Below are positions 10,436-22,251 of a stretch of DNA of 64,000 nt, one piece after another; position 1 is the stretch's first letter, and each line of letters starts with the position of its first letter. A program made the translations under genes and the position numbers. The stretch is from Ostrinia nubilalis (Eukaryota > Arthropoda > Insecta > Lepidoptera > Crambidae). The DNA lies in assembly GCF_963855985.1 (NCBI RefSeq), contig NC_087109.1:6840001-6904000 (forward strand). The letters run 5' to 3'. Under the pieces are notes generated by a model that worked only from the letters and a program-made list of their open reading frames with translations, ran no database searches and was not told the origin of the DNA.

Positions 10436-10590
10436 CACTAATATTATAATGCGATAGTAACTCTGTCAGTCTGTCTATTACCTTTTCCTGCCTTGCCTGT
10501 AATGTATTTTGGTATAAAGAGATAATTTGAGAACCAGGGAAAAACATAGTTTTATCCCGCTCTTTAAAAGAGGGGCACTAGCGCTATAAA
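10436..10590 (+). repeat. Degenerate lepidopteran dispersed repeat
   Basis: The order ataatgcgatagtaactctg, tctgtcta, ttggtataaagag and tttatcccgc matches, in degraded form, a widespread lepidopteran repeat. Boundaries are not defined. Confidence 0.45.
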
Positions 10591-10989
10591 CTGTTTCTGT
10601 GGCAGACTGAAATTCACGAACAACTAAAACACCCATGTTCTTTACATCAAATAATACACATCGACATTTGCAGATAAACCTCCCACCTCCACTATCTATG
10701 GTTTTGTTGCTTATTAAAAAAAAAGAAGACGCGAGTTAAACCTAGTGTCACGATAAAGCTATCATGCGCGTACGCACTTTAACGCGCAGGCATCGCAATA
10801 ATTCCAGTCATTTTATTGTTTTCAAATGCGCACTTATAGAAGATGCACAACGTGAACACATCTCCATGTCGGAATACAAATTGCTGTTAATGTGACGTGG
10901 CTGTTGCCAATTGTTTTACCCGACTGCAAATTGAGAGTCTATGTTTTTCAAAGAGGTATTCCTCGGATCGCACCTAAAAATTATTCCTT

Positions 10990-11300
10990 GAAGTGCACTT
11001 TTTTCTGTGGTAAAGGTTGTAGGAGGGCGCTAGATGCAGGCCGCTGCCAACCGGCCAATTTGGAGATCATTGGGGAGTTCAGCTAAAGCCTGGTCCGTGA
11101 GCACGTAGAATTTTGTCCAATGACCCCATGCTACCTCACACACTCACTGCGGCCGCCCGTCGCACAGTCGCGACAGCAATATAATTACGCGCGAGCGATA
11201 AGGATGGGTAGCTTGGGGTCATTGGACAAAATTCTACGTGCTCATGGACCAGGCTTTAGCAGTAGACGTCCTGTGGCCGAAATGATGATGGTGAAGGTGC
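10990..11300 (+). pseudogene. RTE-type LINE ORF C-terminus, split by a MITE
   Basis: The segment encodes a decayed version of the C-terminal peptide seen at 13680-13832 (an A-G-R-R-x-L-D-A-G pattern). It continues after the MITE with agtagacgtcctgtggccg and an atgatgatgg tail. The MITE lies between ttcagc and gcagtagacg. Only the 3' end of the LINE is present, as expected for 5'-truncated non-LTR insertions. The RTE clade name is from memory of such tails. Confidence 0.6.
11084..11258. mobile_element. Foldback MITE inserted in a LINE tail
   Basis: Long inverted arms begin TAAAGCCTGGTCC and continue through gcacgtagaattttgtcc and aatgacccc; the right arm is the complement ending ggaccaggctttA. 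It can be read as a 171-bp element flanked by TA, or as one ending in TAAAG flanked by gc. Comparison with the uninterrupted LINE tail at 13790 favours a 2-bp duplication. Confidence 0.8.
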
Positions 11301-12313
11301 ATTTCAAGGAATGGTTGCGTTTCGAAATATACTTTTTTTCGAAGGCGTACAGTCGATGGCATATCAGACCAGTTGTCTAGGTACGAACTGTTTAATACAA
11401 ACACTGTCACTACTTAGTTAAGGTACTAACATAGTTCACAACATGCAGCTAACTTTCGTCCCTAGTGTCCAAGGTTTTAATAAACAAAAACTATAAATAA
11501 CGATCATAATCCTATCGCATTCAAAATAATTACCCGAAATGCAGGGCTCTAGTGAAATTTAATATTCGGTAGAGAAGGCAATAGTTGGCAGCTTACCAAA
11601 AAATTTAGGGTAGTAGCGACTACTCGAGGCAATTGCGATTGGGAATTTTATGTAAAAGAGTTCTCCTGTGCCGCTATTTAGGTAAAGTTATCATAGATAG
11701 ATCCAGTTGTGTGATTTGTGCTGAAATTGGAGTTAATATGGTGTGCTTAGGTAGACTATATTAGGTATTTTATTTATTTATTTATTTATTACATCTTTGA
11801 TTTAATAGTGTCTTAAATCCTCTTGAGGTTTGTCCAGACACTATTGTTCCGTATACAAATAAAATAAACGTTTAGTGGTCTACTTAGGTACTGGCCATGT
11901 TTATCTACGGACTTTACTTTTACATATCATTACATTATTTTTATTGTAGGAATCATTTAATGGAAAAATCAATTTATTAGTCAAATAACCGAATGTAACC
12001 GTTCCACCCCTCACACTTGTTGGATTAAATTAAACAAAATCAATAACATGAGTGATTGCACAAAATGGCGTATTGTTGCACTTCACGCCACTCGCCCCAC
12101 TGTATTTGACAAGCGCCATAATGGTATACGATTGGGGAGAACGAATAAAACATTACACTAATACAAGATATTTTTATAGATTTCAATTAAAATTCGCACT
12201 TATCTTTATAAATAAGAATAGGTTCATAAATGCTAGAATTTATGTAAGCTTTGAAAAAAGCTCTACTTTTTTATAAGATTTTAAACTTTCGCGTTCCATT
12301 TCAACTAAAATAG
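11301..12313. other. No recognised feature
   Basis: AT-rich sequence with an (attt)n run near 11772-11790 and a short inverted pair (aatagtgtc / gacactatt) near 11804-11846. No gene is supported. Confidence 0.4.
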
Positions 12314-12414
12314 AGAAACACGGGTCGACAGCATAGCAGCATCAGCAGACGAAACGTCAAGCCGTGAGTACTATGTAACTCATAAAAAAAATTCGCGTTG
12401 CGACCCGTGTTTCT
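12314..12414. repeat. Small foldback, 14-bp arms
   Basis: AGAAACACGGGTCG at 12314-12327 is perfectly inverted at 12401-12414. The 73-bp centre is not repeated elsewhere in the window. Probably a MITE. Confidence 0.6.
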
Positions 12415-13089
12415 CCATTTTCGTTTTAAAAGCTTTACTCGTTTCAATATTAACAGATATGAACTTTTCCGTTAAATTCACCCAATATACTGTGCTTCCT
12501 AATGTGGTACGACTTGGTAGCAAACTTTTTCTAACATAAAATATGTGCTTCAAATTATTTCTATCAATTCGTATACATTTAAGCAGACCCTTTACAATGT
12601 GAAAACCGTAGACGTAAACCTTAGAGGCTTAGACCGTTTTGTTTCTCTAACAAAACAAATAAACGTGCCTATCAAACTTATCTTTGGTTTAAAAACAATA
12701 CGAGTATCCACCCTATGCATGGTGAATCACCGCTCGAGGGTGGTCAGGCGTGAGTGCATATGGCGTTTCCCCACACCCCATTAAAGTTATTGCACAAGAG
12801 TTATAGAAATTATGATTTATAACCGCATCGGGGGGAAGTGGGTCAGTGATCGAGTGGATTTGCTAATGTGAATGAAGCGTGTGGAAAAAATAATTGATTA
12901 ATTTTTATGTGAGATGAGAGCATAGAAAACTGGGTACATTTTTATTCCAATTAACACCTGTTACAAACACATAATTTGTATGTTGAAGAACCGTCTGGTC
13001 GTACTCTAAGTAATAATAAACATGAAAGTTTGCGAACCTTTCACGCAAACTACTTGACAGATTTTAACTAATTTTTAAAACATAGCTCG
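12415..13089. other. No recognised gene
   Basis: A short LINE/SINE-tail remnant (aaagtttgcgaacctttcac then actacttgacagat) lies near 13022-13070. The rest is unassigned. Confidence 0.4.
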
Positions 13090-13275
13090 CGAAGTCGACA
13101 AGCCTGAAGACGGAGTGTGGGCAGTCCCCCCCACCACCTACATGGACCGACAATCGAGTGAAGGTCGCGGGAAGTGCCTGGATGCGGGCGGCGGGCGCAG
13201 GACCGTTCTTTGTGGAAATCCTTGGGGGAGGCCTTTGTCCAGCAGTGGACGACGAACGAACGAAGGCATAGGGGA
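13090..13275 (+). pseudogene. RTE-type LINE ORF C-terminus fragment
   Basis: It encodes a degraded C-terminal segment (TWTDNRVKVAGSAWMRAA, then out of frame) and carries the characteristic cttgggggaggcctttgtcc and agcagtggacg 3' sequence. Related fragments are at 10990, 13680, 26745 (minus), 45648 (minus), 51505 and 57540. Confidence 0.65.
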
Positions 13276-13679
13276 ATAAATCGAAAATAACTCGGAAAAA
13301 GCAGCAGAGCAGAAGCTAGTAAGAAATAGTGTGATTAGAACCCATCTATAAAAGATAAGAATATCGACATTCGAAACAGATTGTTATTTTCTCAAATTGC
13401 CATTTACTTCCTTTTCTTTCGCTAATGGCCAGGCGAAATAAACATCAGTAGAAACAACAAACAAATGTATAAATGACAGTTGAAGTAAGAGGCAGGAGGC
13501 TCACTCCCAAGATGTCAGAACGGTAACTATCTGATTTATACAAATTATGTAGGTATAACGTTCTTGCAGATTCCGAGAATAATAATCATGGACTTAATAT
13601 TGCAGATAAGAAACCAAATTGAAACATTTTACAACATGGAAACTTAAAACTCATAAAAAAAACTAAAAAATATCGGCCG

Positions 13680-13832
13680 ATAAAATCTGTACTCTACGGG
13701 GCCGACGATATCCTAAAGGTAGCAGGAAGGCGCTGGACGCAGGCCGCTACCAACCGGGCAACATGGAAAGCATTGGGGGAGGCCTATGTTCAGCAGTGGA
13801 CGTCCTGAGGCTGAGATGATGATGATGATGAC
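13680..13832 (+). pseudogene. RTE-type LINE 3' end with (GATGAT) tail
   Basis: An open segment reads DDILKVAGRRWTQAATNRA, then a tryptophan-rich end stopping just before ggctgagatgatgatgatga. This is the best preserved copy of this tail here, and it supplies the reference for the split copy at 10990. Everything upstream of the last ~45 codons is missing. Confidence 0.7.
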
Positions 13833-14896
13833 TGCGGGGCTCTAAAATTGATGTTTAGCGGCTTAGCACAACGCTTTCACGAAATTTAATGTCCTCTACT
13901 GTAACTATATCTCTTATGTGGTAATGGGAAGCCGCAGTCCTAGCCCAATCTTGTTAAAGTAACAGATCAATTTGCCTAATAGCGAACAAGATGTACGGAG
14001 ATGGAGCGAGTTTCATTACACAAATTGCCCCACTTCTAACGTGTTTGTATAGCTTTTTACCCGACTGCGCCATAAGGAGGGTTATGTTTTTATCAATTTA
14101 GGTAATGCCTAAGCCCTGCCGGCGGGGTTTTCCTACCACTTCTCTTTTCATATAAAAGTTTAGATAATGTGATTCGATGCAGTTGCTGGAAAGAGAACAA
14201 GAAGCAACAGAATCTTGTGCAGATTTAGATGTCTTACATAATGATTTTGAAACTATTGTTGCCAAGTTATGTATTATTACAATCTATCGAATATCAATCA
14301 ACGTTTTATAAAAAGCTTTAACTCTTGCATGCCGTCGCCCTTATTATAAAACCTAGCCCATATTTTATTTTTACCTATTTTAGGGAAATACCCTTCTGTA
14401 AAACAATAATAAATGTTCTTTGTCCAGCCACAACTTTGTATCCAAATAGTATAATAATGCAATAATGTAGAGCTATTTGCCGAACGCGATTAGTGGCCGA
14501 AATAAAGCGACCGCTCCGGGCATGGGGTTAAATTGGGTTACATTATTGGCTTTTAGTGAAGCATTGCATCCTATTGTGTACTACAGATGTAAATACGAAG
14601 ATTAACCTTGCGTGTATTTAGCAATAGGTACATAAATAAAATCTGTGTCTTGGTTTATTACGTTTTCATGACTAAACTGCTGAAACGATTTTCAACCATT
14701 TTGGTATGGAGATAGTTGGAACTGAGGGAAAGACAATGGCTACATTTTGTCGCAAAATAACATAGACAGTGACATGTTAGGGATGAAGGTGTGACACCTT
14801 GGTGTGTCTGTAAGAAATCTACCATTTCTTGTGTTAGAGAAAGGCAAAATGTTACTTAACTAATCCTTTCGCAAATAAAGTGTTTTAATATTTGTA
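13833..14896. other. No recognised gene
   Basis: The phrase acccgactgcgccataagga near 14060 is a degraded lepidopteran dispersed motif. No boundaries or coding signal were found. Confidence 0.4.
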
Positions 14897-15025
14897 ATGA
14901 GGGTTTTCGTGATTGAAAAATCCGCCAGATGGCAATACGTAGACGCGAAGTCCAAATGCTGCATGATTGGTGGATTTTGACATATCTGTCAATGTCATGT
15001 CAAAAATAACGCGTAAACCCTCATT
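14897..15025. mobile_element. 129-bp MITE (AATGAGGGTTT ends)
   Basis: Left end aatgagggttttcg and right end cgtaaaccctcatt are inverted. The interior is AT-rich and non-coding. No clear target duplication. Confidence 0.6.
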
Positions 15026-15793
15026 GATTTATAGGATACACGATAAAATCTGTCTATAGCTGCAATCCACATGAACAAAGCCGCTGACAAAATATAGTAC
15101 CAAATTCATCCTGACGCAGAATGTGCACTTCGCAAAATGAGTAGGTAAGTACGCGATTCAAAATGTTAATTCTTCTGCGACTTTCCGAAGTCCACATGTT
15201 CAAACTGCTGGCAAAGATTAAATTCATAGCATCAACCTTTTTTCTTTGTTTCTCTTTTTATTGTGTGCCAAATAAACATTTTATTTTTTCTACAGTGAAT
15301 CCGCAATTCTTTGATCGAAGCCTTCGACCTCCACAGTAATCAGATGTTAAGAAGAAACATTACCATTCCTGGCGTGCCAGCTACGTGTGTGGGCTTGGCG
15401 CGTTGGCAACATAAATCTCTTGGCAGAAGACGAACGCTCTGATGCCAAGTATTGCCAAGCCGATATGTCTGCGGTTTCGTGAATTTCGAATAAGTAAAGT
15501 GTACGAATTCGTGAGATTACGTGGTATGGTTTTGCTGTCATATTGCTAGATGTTTGTGTTAGATAACTTTTGGAATGTACGACGAAGTTGTGTGAGATGG
15601 TATCGTAAGTCTATTAAGGAGAGACAGAGAGAGACTTTGGCAATCTTTCTAAGAAGATCACGAACATTGACACCAAATTCTCTGTGGCTCTATTGACATG
15701 TTATTTCTCGCATTTGATTTGATGCTTACGAGTCGCATTTCACTCATATCTTTTTTATTCTTGTAAAACTACATAAAAATAGCCAGAACTCTA
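15026..15793. other. No recognised gene
   Basis: A 64-codon minus-strand frame (15347-15541) has no recognisable motif, and the GC-richer stretch around 15380-15480 may be a decayed repeat. Confidence 0.35.
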
Positions 15794-15895
15794 ATGCCCG
15801 TTTTCACCATCAATCCTTAATTTTTAAGTGACCTCTTTGACAACAAAATTCATGTTATGTATTAAAAATTAGGGATTGATGGTGAAAACGGGCAT
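15794..15895. mobile_element. 102-bp MITE (ATGCCCGTTTTCACC ends)
   Basis: The arms ATGCCCGTTTTCACCATCAA and its complement extend about 35 bp inward with one or two mismatches, leaving a very short centre. This is a near-perfect hairpin element. Confidence 0.75.
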
Positions 15896-16602
15896 AAATA
15901 ATACAATTAACAAATGCCCGCAACAAATCCACCGAAACAAAGAACAGGCGTAAAATAAAGAATAATAAAATTTTATCTGCCCAGTAGTTGGGCAGGAACG
16001 GCGATGGCGGGGCGAAGCACTATCGATTGTGCGTAGTAATAAATTCAGTCTGGCTGTTAGAACCCCTGCGCTGGGCTAGTCGGTAACAGGGCTGAAAGCT
16101 TTTTGTAATACCGCTAATATTGTAAAAAGAGGATGGATGTTTGTATGTGGCTGGTTGGGGTCGCGACCATAAAGTTAATATTCCTTCGGAATAGAGCAAC
16201 AATCACGAGCTGTCAAACGAAACCAAAAATGAGATGTCATATGTGTGTGTAAAAATAAATATGTGTGCATGTCAGTGATGTATGTATGTCGTTACTTTTC
16301 ACATGAATATCGATATCGATTAAATATTAATTAACACCTAACAGTAATAATATAAATAGAATAGGATGGAATGGGATTGTAGGTATATGGGAATTGGGAG
16401 AGTGGCCAAAGAAAATAAAATAAAACTCAGAAGATTAAAATTATTCAACTTATTTATTTGGAAGAATGAGAGTTACAAACATCAAGACATCCATACAAAC
16501 TTTCGCATTTATAATATTAGTAGGAGTAAAACAATAATTAAAAAATGATAATTCTGACGATAACGTAAGAAAATAGGATTCTAACGATGTAATAATCGTT
16601 GT

Positions 16603-16720
16603 TGGCCGTATAGTGTAGTGGTTTGAAACGGACTACTATTCCGGAGGTAGCGGGTTCGATTCCCGCACAGTACAAACATCTGTGTGCATAAACATATTTA
16701 TTATTATATTTAGTATGTAA
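16603..16720 (+). mobile_element. tRNA-headed SINE (family A), copy 2
   Basis: It has the same head as 2945-3103: A-box-like TAGTGTAGTGG, box B GGTTCGATTCC, then the shared body acaaacatctgtgtgcata. The head can fold an anticodon arm with loop CTACTAT (anticodon ACT). The SINE body and lack of a full acceptor stem argue against a working tRNA gene. Confidence 0.75.
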
Positions 16721-16795
16721 TATTTAGTTTAGTTTATTAACTAACAGGTAATTACAAAATAATACTTTTCTAAATTCACATACAAACGCCATTTA

Positions 16796-17537
16796 TAGCC
16801 TGACCAGGAACATAAAAACCCTCGCCATGTTGCGGAAAACTAATGGTACTAATTTCTTTTAATGGCAACAGTAACTGAAAACTTCATTGACATGTCACCT
16901 TGCATGTCAGTCTATTGCTGTCAAAGTGTAAACAAACTTTATTTTAAATGTGCGCAATTGATTTTGTGAATTAAATTGCTAAAATCTTTTTATAGTCGTG
17001 AAAGAAAAGTGGTTCACAATGTGTTTAAGTATTTGTCGAAGAGAAATACTAACGGTTCGGACAATATTTTCATTGAATAATTTTTCCGACAAGGGTGTCA
17101 AATTGACTGACATGTTTATCGTATAGTACAGTCCACTATGAAAATTAGCTGTGGATTGTTTCAACTACCTATTTTAAAGTTTTTTGTCACTTTCTAAGTG
17201 TTGAATTTTATGGAATTGGGAAAGAAGTACCGAGTTTGAAGCGTTCATGAGCAGACATTGCAGTTGAATATTCAAGTTCTGAATTTGATTATTGATGAAT
17301 AATAAAATAAATCCTACTAGCTCGATTGATGTTTTCATGTAATTTATTTAAACCAGGTTACCTATAATAATATTTTTTCGTTAATTCATGAAAATATCAA
17401 ATTAGCCCGTAATCTTGAATCCTGATACATAAAGTTAGCCTATTAATTTAACACAGGTACGACTGTACTCAGTGTTGCACTATCAAATGCAATTGACGCG
17501 CCTCTATGCCAGGGTTTTTATGTTCCTGGTCAGGCTA
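16796..17537. mobile_element. TA-flanked TIR element (742 bp)
   Basis: The ends TAGCCTGACCAGGAACATAA and its complement are inverted (about 33 bp, one mismatch) and flanked by TA at 16794-16795 and 17538-17539. The interior is AT-rich with no transposase. It lies inside the 16160-18122 inverted repeat. Confidence 0.72.
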
Positions 17538-18122
17538 TATGTACCTACATAATCAGCAGTGACTGTGATAAACAGCGCAGAAAATATTTTTATCGATTGT
17601 GGTACAACCCTAGTGTAAAACGAAAATTATTTCTTTACACAAAATATTCATAAATTCTGGATTATGAGCATGAAATCTTTGCTTACAACTTAAATTAATG
17701 TTTAAAGAACATAATTAGCACACTTAGTGCTTAAAATTCTAAGCGCATTCACAAAAATAAAGCTAAAGTTTGGAGGTGTCGATTTCAATAAATTTACCTG
17801 TGAAATGAATATTTTGCAGGATTATTCCTTTGGTGTACATCACAATCAAGGACGGAACAGGTCACCATTATATAAGAAAACAAATTTTCCAAAAATAAAC
17901 AGGATTTTACGATATTTTCATAAAAAACTATAATTTAAAATTTTCTTTGTGCCTCTATGTGTCACTGCCTGTCAAATCTTTTGCAAAAATGGTTCTATTG
18001 ACGTGACGATGATAGCATCACACATCTCTTTTTATCACACAGGGTTGCAGATAGTGACATCTCGCTCGCTCATTCTTTGTTGCTCTATTCCGAAGGAGGA
18101 ATATTAACTTTATGGTCGCGAC

Positions 18123-19395
18123 AGAGACAAGAAATCGAGACCAGTGACCGAGACAAGAGACCTAGATATGAGACCGAGGCGGGAGTCTGAAGCAATGTAT
18201 TAAAATTTGTGAGCATCAGTTCGCGAGTGAGATAGAAACAGGATACAGAATTACAGACTTAATTCCAGTAAACAGTCGCTGTCTCCCGTCTTGGTCTCTT
18301 GTCCTTGTCGGGACACAAACCGTCACCATTCTCTTTCACTCAAAAGTTTGATAATAATATCTAATAAGTATGTTTTGTTTCTCATTACTTAGTACTCACT
18401 AGAGAAGCTGTTAGCTGGCAGGAATAAAAATTGCGTCGAGTGGTTTACCCACTCCAGACATAAGCATATTCAATTTAGCTTAGAGAGGTTAACAGGGACA
18501 TTAGTAGGTAATTTGTTTAAATACTCCAAGCTTCGTATTCAATATTAATCTCGGGCAAAGCCCCAAGCAAAGCTATGAGTTGTTATTTAATTTTCGGTAT
18601 ATGACTCCGCTATCGCACGATTCCAGATATCAAAAACTTTTACTGGCTGAACATGTATTGAGCTAGCCTCAAAAAGGTTGTATTGAGGTCACATACCAAG
18701 GACTGGGTTGATTTTTATGTTCCGAGCATAACCTTAAAGATATCGTTGTTAGGAAAGGCTGATAAGAAAAATAGTGGCAAAGGGACGTCACCAGTTTGTG
18801 AACTCAAATTGTCTTGCCTTTATTGATCGTAAAACTACCTACATAAAATAATAATTTTCAGCAAAACTACCTAGGCTAACTTGATGTTGATTTATCTCGC
18901 TGAATAAAACATATTATTTTAAAGATGTGAAAGATATCTTGTAATTGTTAGATACACTATCGAATTCTTATTATCTAGAGTAGAATATTCCTTTTAGCTT
19001 CAAAGCTTAAAACTAACAATGGTGATCCTGAGTACTATCTCCTTACTTTAAAGCTAATTATTTCACAATTTTCTAAAGACGTCCGAGAAAAATGTGGACA
19101 AAACCGGCCCGGGAAATCTCGACGTAATAAGACCTCTTGAATTTTTTACTCCCTTTAAAACGGGAAGAATCTCAGGCACTCTTTCATAACCGTTTAAAAC
19201 TCTAAAGAAATGGCACCCTGGATGCGATCTGCGATCAGGTCAACAAAGTGAACGCAGCGTTCATCATGTATGAACAACATTATGTCGGTTAGCGGTCCTG
19301 GCCAAACAACCTGTCAGCGGTCGTGACAAGGCAATCTATTAGCAGTGTGGTTTGCGTTCTTTGCTCGTGCCCGCACGATCAGATCGCATCAACAC
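18123..19395. other. No recognised gene
   Basis: Purine-rich repeats of the gagacnagac type occur near 18120-18180, with the complementary sense near 18285-18305. Otherwise unassigned. Confidence 0.35.
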
Positions 19396-19600
19396 GAAGT
19401 TTAGTGACCGACAAAGTTCTTCGACAAACTTCATGTTCTTCTGATTAATTTCGTCGCGGGTCCAATGATAGTTTAACTTTCCCCAGGGACAAACTTGACC
19501 TTCACTGGTTGGGTTTTTATTGGCGGTCAAGCTGTAGATCCAGGCTACACAGGAGTTGCAGCGGTGGGAAAGAAAGGTGGGAATAGTCCCGAGACCGACA
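19396..19600 (-). repeat. Dispersed repeat R, copy 1
   Basis: The minus strand matches 36535-36722 over about 150 bp (cactgcaactcctgtgtagc, aggatctacagcttgaccgc, aacccaacca). It can be read as a conserved frame containing CHWTR/YHWTR and EINQKN in both copies, so it may derive from a coding element. No known domain was recognised. Confidence 0.6.
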
Positions 19601-19611
19601 ATGTTGTTCAT

Positions 19612-20088
19612 AAATGATGCGGGCTGCGTTCACTTTGACCTGCCCGCAGAACGCATGCAGTGTGGCAAACCCTTAAATGTTGAAGGAAGCAATAAATATG
19701 GTTGGAAATTCAAGGCAACCCAATTAGTTGCGGAGTTTCAGAGTCCATTAGTGGGATTACCTAGTTGGAGGAAACGCAAAAATATTTGCGGACGTCACAA
19801 AGGGAGGGTATATTTATTTTGACGTTTTCCACCGAGATGTTTGGGGTAAGGCTGAGTGCATACCTTCAATATACTACGACACACGCCTATTTGTATGTAA
19901 CCGCAATCTGCATATATCGTTGCAAAATCATACTTTCTGACTATACTATTAGGTCGTTTTATTTACAAAGTATAAAGCAATGTCTAATGACTATATTAGA
20001 GAAAGAGAAGAAAAAGAGCTAAATAATGTTAGTCACTATAATAACAAAGTGATAAGATTATTGAATATACCATAAATTGCATAAAAAT
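19612..20088. other. No recognised feature
   Basis: Two short plus-strand frames (19556-19822 and 19765-20022) overlap repeat R and AT-rich sequence and carry no motif. Nothing is supported. Confidence 0.35.
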
Positions 20089-20716
20089 AAAACCCTCATC
20101 ATCAGTGAGAGACTTGGGCGTACTCCTAGATTCGAAATTAACATTCAATTTGCACATAGACACAATGGTGGCTAAAGCTTTTCGAAACCTAGGTTTCATT
20201 TTAAGAGTAAGTAGACCTTTTACGGATATAAATTGTCTAAAAATCCTTTACTACGTCTATGTAAGGAGTGTATTAGAATATTGTAGCTGCATTTGGAATC
20301 CCCAATACGTCACCCACATTCACAAAATAGAAAAAATACAGCATAAATTTGTAAAGCATCTTAACTACCGCGAATACCACATGTGGTCAGATTACGAGGA
20401 TTCTTGTAAATCCCAAAATATTATGTCACTTGAAGACCGTCGTTGTTTACTTGACGTGACCTTTCTTTATAACATCTGCAATAGCAACATAGACAGCCTT
20501 AACCTTGCATCCAAAACGCTTACTTTTGGTGCTCCTCGCACCCGTACTAGACATACTAAGCTTTTTGGCAGTTCTTTGTCTCGCAGTAATTACTCCCAAA
20601 ATTCTGTGGTATGCAGGATGCACCGCATTTATAACAAAAAGTTTAGTCAAGTCGATTTGTTTTGCACATCCAGGCACTCTTTCAAGAGGGAGATTTGCGA
20701 CTTATTAGGTAAATGA
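20089..20716 (+). pseudogene. 5'-truncated CR1/Jockey-like LINE, ORF2 C-terminal part
   Basis: The frame runs to a stop at 20716 and covers the end of the reverse transcriptase domain and the C-terminal extension. Diagnostic is RDLGVLLDSKLTF near the start (thumb-proximal motif of CR1/Jockey-type elements), followed about 60 residues later by VYVRSVLEYCSCIWNP. The catalytic FADD box, the rest of the RT and the endonuclease are absent, so this is a 5'-truncated insertion. The remaining ~200 codons have no internal stop, suggesting a fairly recent copy. The frame is open upstream of 20105 (in-frame S-S-S-V), so no start codon is assigned. An (AC)n run and an AATAAA-like A-rich tail follow. Confidence 0.8.
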
Positions 20717-20729
20717 AAACTCACGCACA

Positions 20730-20731
<2 letters not shown>

Positions 20732-20792
<61 letters not shown>

Positions 20793-20802
20793 ACACACAC
20801 AC
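20732..20802. repeat. (AC)n microsatellite within the LINE 3' region
   Basis: About 70 bp of CA/AC dinucleotides with one TA interruption, 16 bp after the LINE stop codon. Confidence 0.9.
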
Positions 20803-20968
20803 AACCTGCATGCAAGCCTATGTTTCTTTTTTTGCCCCTTTGACTGTTTTTTTACGAGATTGTAATAATATATAGAATCCATTATTGGCTGTAAGAACAA
20901 AAATACCTGTTTGTATTATTATTATAAAGAGCTGTGGTTTTCTGAATAAAGAAAAATAAAATAAAATA
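20803..20968 (+). mobile_element. Probable 3' UTR and tail of the LINE
   Basis: The sequence after the microsatellite ends in aataaagaaaaataaaataa, an A-rich repeating tail typical of LINE 3' ends. Confidence 0.5.
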
Positions 20969-21335
20969 AGAAAAAGATTGATATTGCATTTAGACGATTG
21001 ACGATTGATTGAAGGGTAGGCAAATGATGAATGATGACGCAAATTGTACTATGATACGGTGTTGCCATTACAGTAAAAAGGTTTCACGAAGGGGTAACAG
21101 ACAAAATACGGTGGCACAGTATAAACATTGCCTTGTGGTAAGTTAGGGGGATTGACAAATGATATTTTGAACTACGTAGAGCATGCAATTTGTCTTGGGG
21201 ACAGTGCGGTGAAAAATTTTGGCCGACTTTTCTGTAATTTTATGGAATGCCGAATATTACGGTAAATCTTTGGGGTTTGATGAATTGGGGTATGAATTAA
21301 ATTTTACAGTGAAACTGAAAAGTTCACAAGTATAA

Positions 21336-21858
21336 TACAGTGTGTCCGGGCATGTAGTGATCAAACTTTAAGGGCGTAATCTATGGACAATTTTATCGAT
21401 GAAAATACTTCAAATTTGAGGCCTGACCCATTTCTCGAAAAATTACATCGATTTAAGTATTTAATTTTTAGTTTACACCTCTTCTTTAAAAAACAAGTGA
21501 AAGCGTGGGTAGCTTAACATTAATAGGCAAATATTTTATATCATGCGATAGCCAATAAAATTATCTATTAGTAGAAGAAGAAAGCAGACACAAGTTTCAT
21601 ACATTTTATGGGAGTAATAATGGATTTAATTAGAAAAATACATTACTTTTTTCACTTCTTTTCAGTTATTTTCCAACACAAGAAAAACCAGGTCGTTAAG
21701 GTATGTTTTATTTGCATTGTATTTTTAGTATTTGAGCTATTCTACAAAACGAATGTAAATTTATTAGTCTACGTCTATTAGTTTCGACGTAATTGTGATA
21801 CCCCTTCCCAGCGGTTACGCCCTTAAAATTTGATCACTACATGCCCGGACACACTGTA
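21336..21858. mobile_element. TA-flanked MITE (CAGTGTGTCCGGGCATG ends)
   Basis: TA at 21336-21337 and 21857-21858 flank a 519-bp element. Its ends (CAGTGTGTCCGGGCATGTAG and complement) continue as matched arms through agtgatcaaa and agggcgta. No coding frame; mariner-style non-autonomous element. Confidence 0.8.
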
Positions 21859-22251
21859 TAATGTCAAGATATAAAACATCCATTGTTTTTCACAGGGTCA
21901 AATGTCATCCAAGTAAGTCCAGCGGCGTTGTCATCGTGAGATAAGGGACAGTCAGGCTGAGTTACTTTCGCATTTCCTAGTCCCATAATAAAAGTATGAA
22001 TGGACGTACGGATATTGTTATTATAATAAAATTAATCAACCTATTGAACTACTGATAATCCCAATAAGTCAAAGTCGTTAATTTAAAGCGCTCGTTAACG
22101 CGTACATCCACATGTTAAAACGGTAGAGCAAAACATTGGAAGCGCTTTTAAAAACACTTAGCTCCCCTTTTGATAGTCTAAAATTAAAGCGCAGTGAAAA
22201 CATCCTACCCTTTTCTGTTTAAATAAAATTGGGAGCACGAAGCGTATTTTA
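21859..22251. other. No recognised feature
   Basis: AT-rich; no structure found. Confidence 0.35.

Larger units (their letters stand above)
16160..18122. repeat. Long-range inverted repeat bounding a ~2-kb composite
   Basis: The left arm (16160-16202, gtcgcgaccataaagttaat then attccttcggaatagagcaa) is inverted at 18078-18122 with a 3-base indel. A shorter match (gagatgtca) lies inside both arms. The interval contains a SINE and a separate TIR element. No target duplication is visible, so it is either an old TIR element or two inverted copies of one repeat. Confidence 0.6.

Noticed and set aside
11120..11380. Plus-strand gene of 86 codons
   Set aside because: It spans a MITE hairpin and a LINE tail.
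16603..16680. Functional tRNA gene
   Set aside because: The head is shared with 2945-3103 together with a SINE body, and the acceptor stem is not complete.
20732..20802. Regulatory Z-DNA element
   Set aside because: The AC run sits in a LINE 3' region; no evidence of regulatory use.
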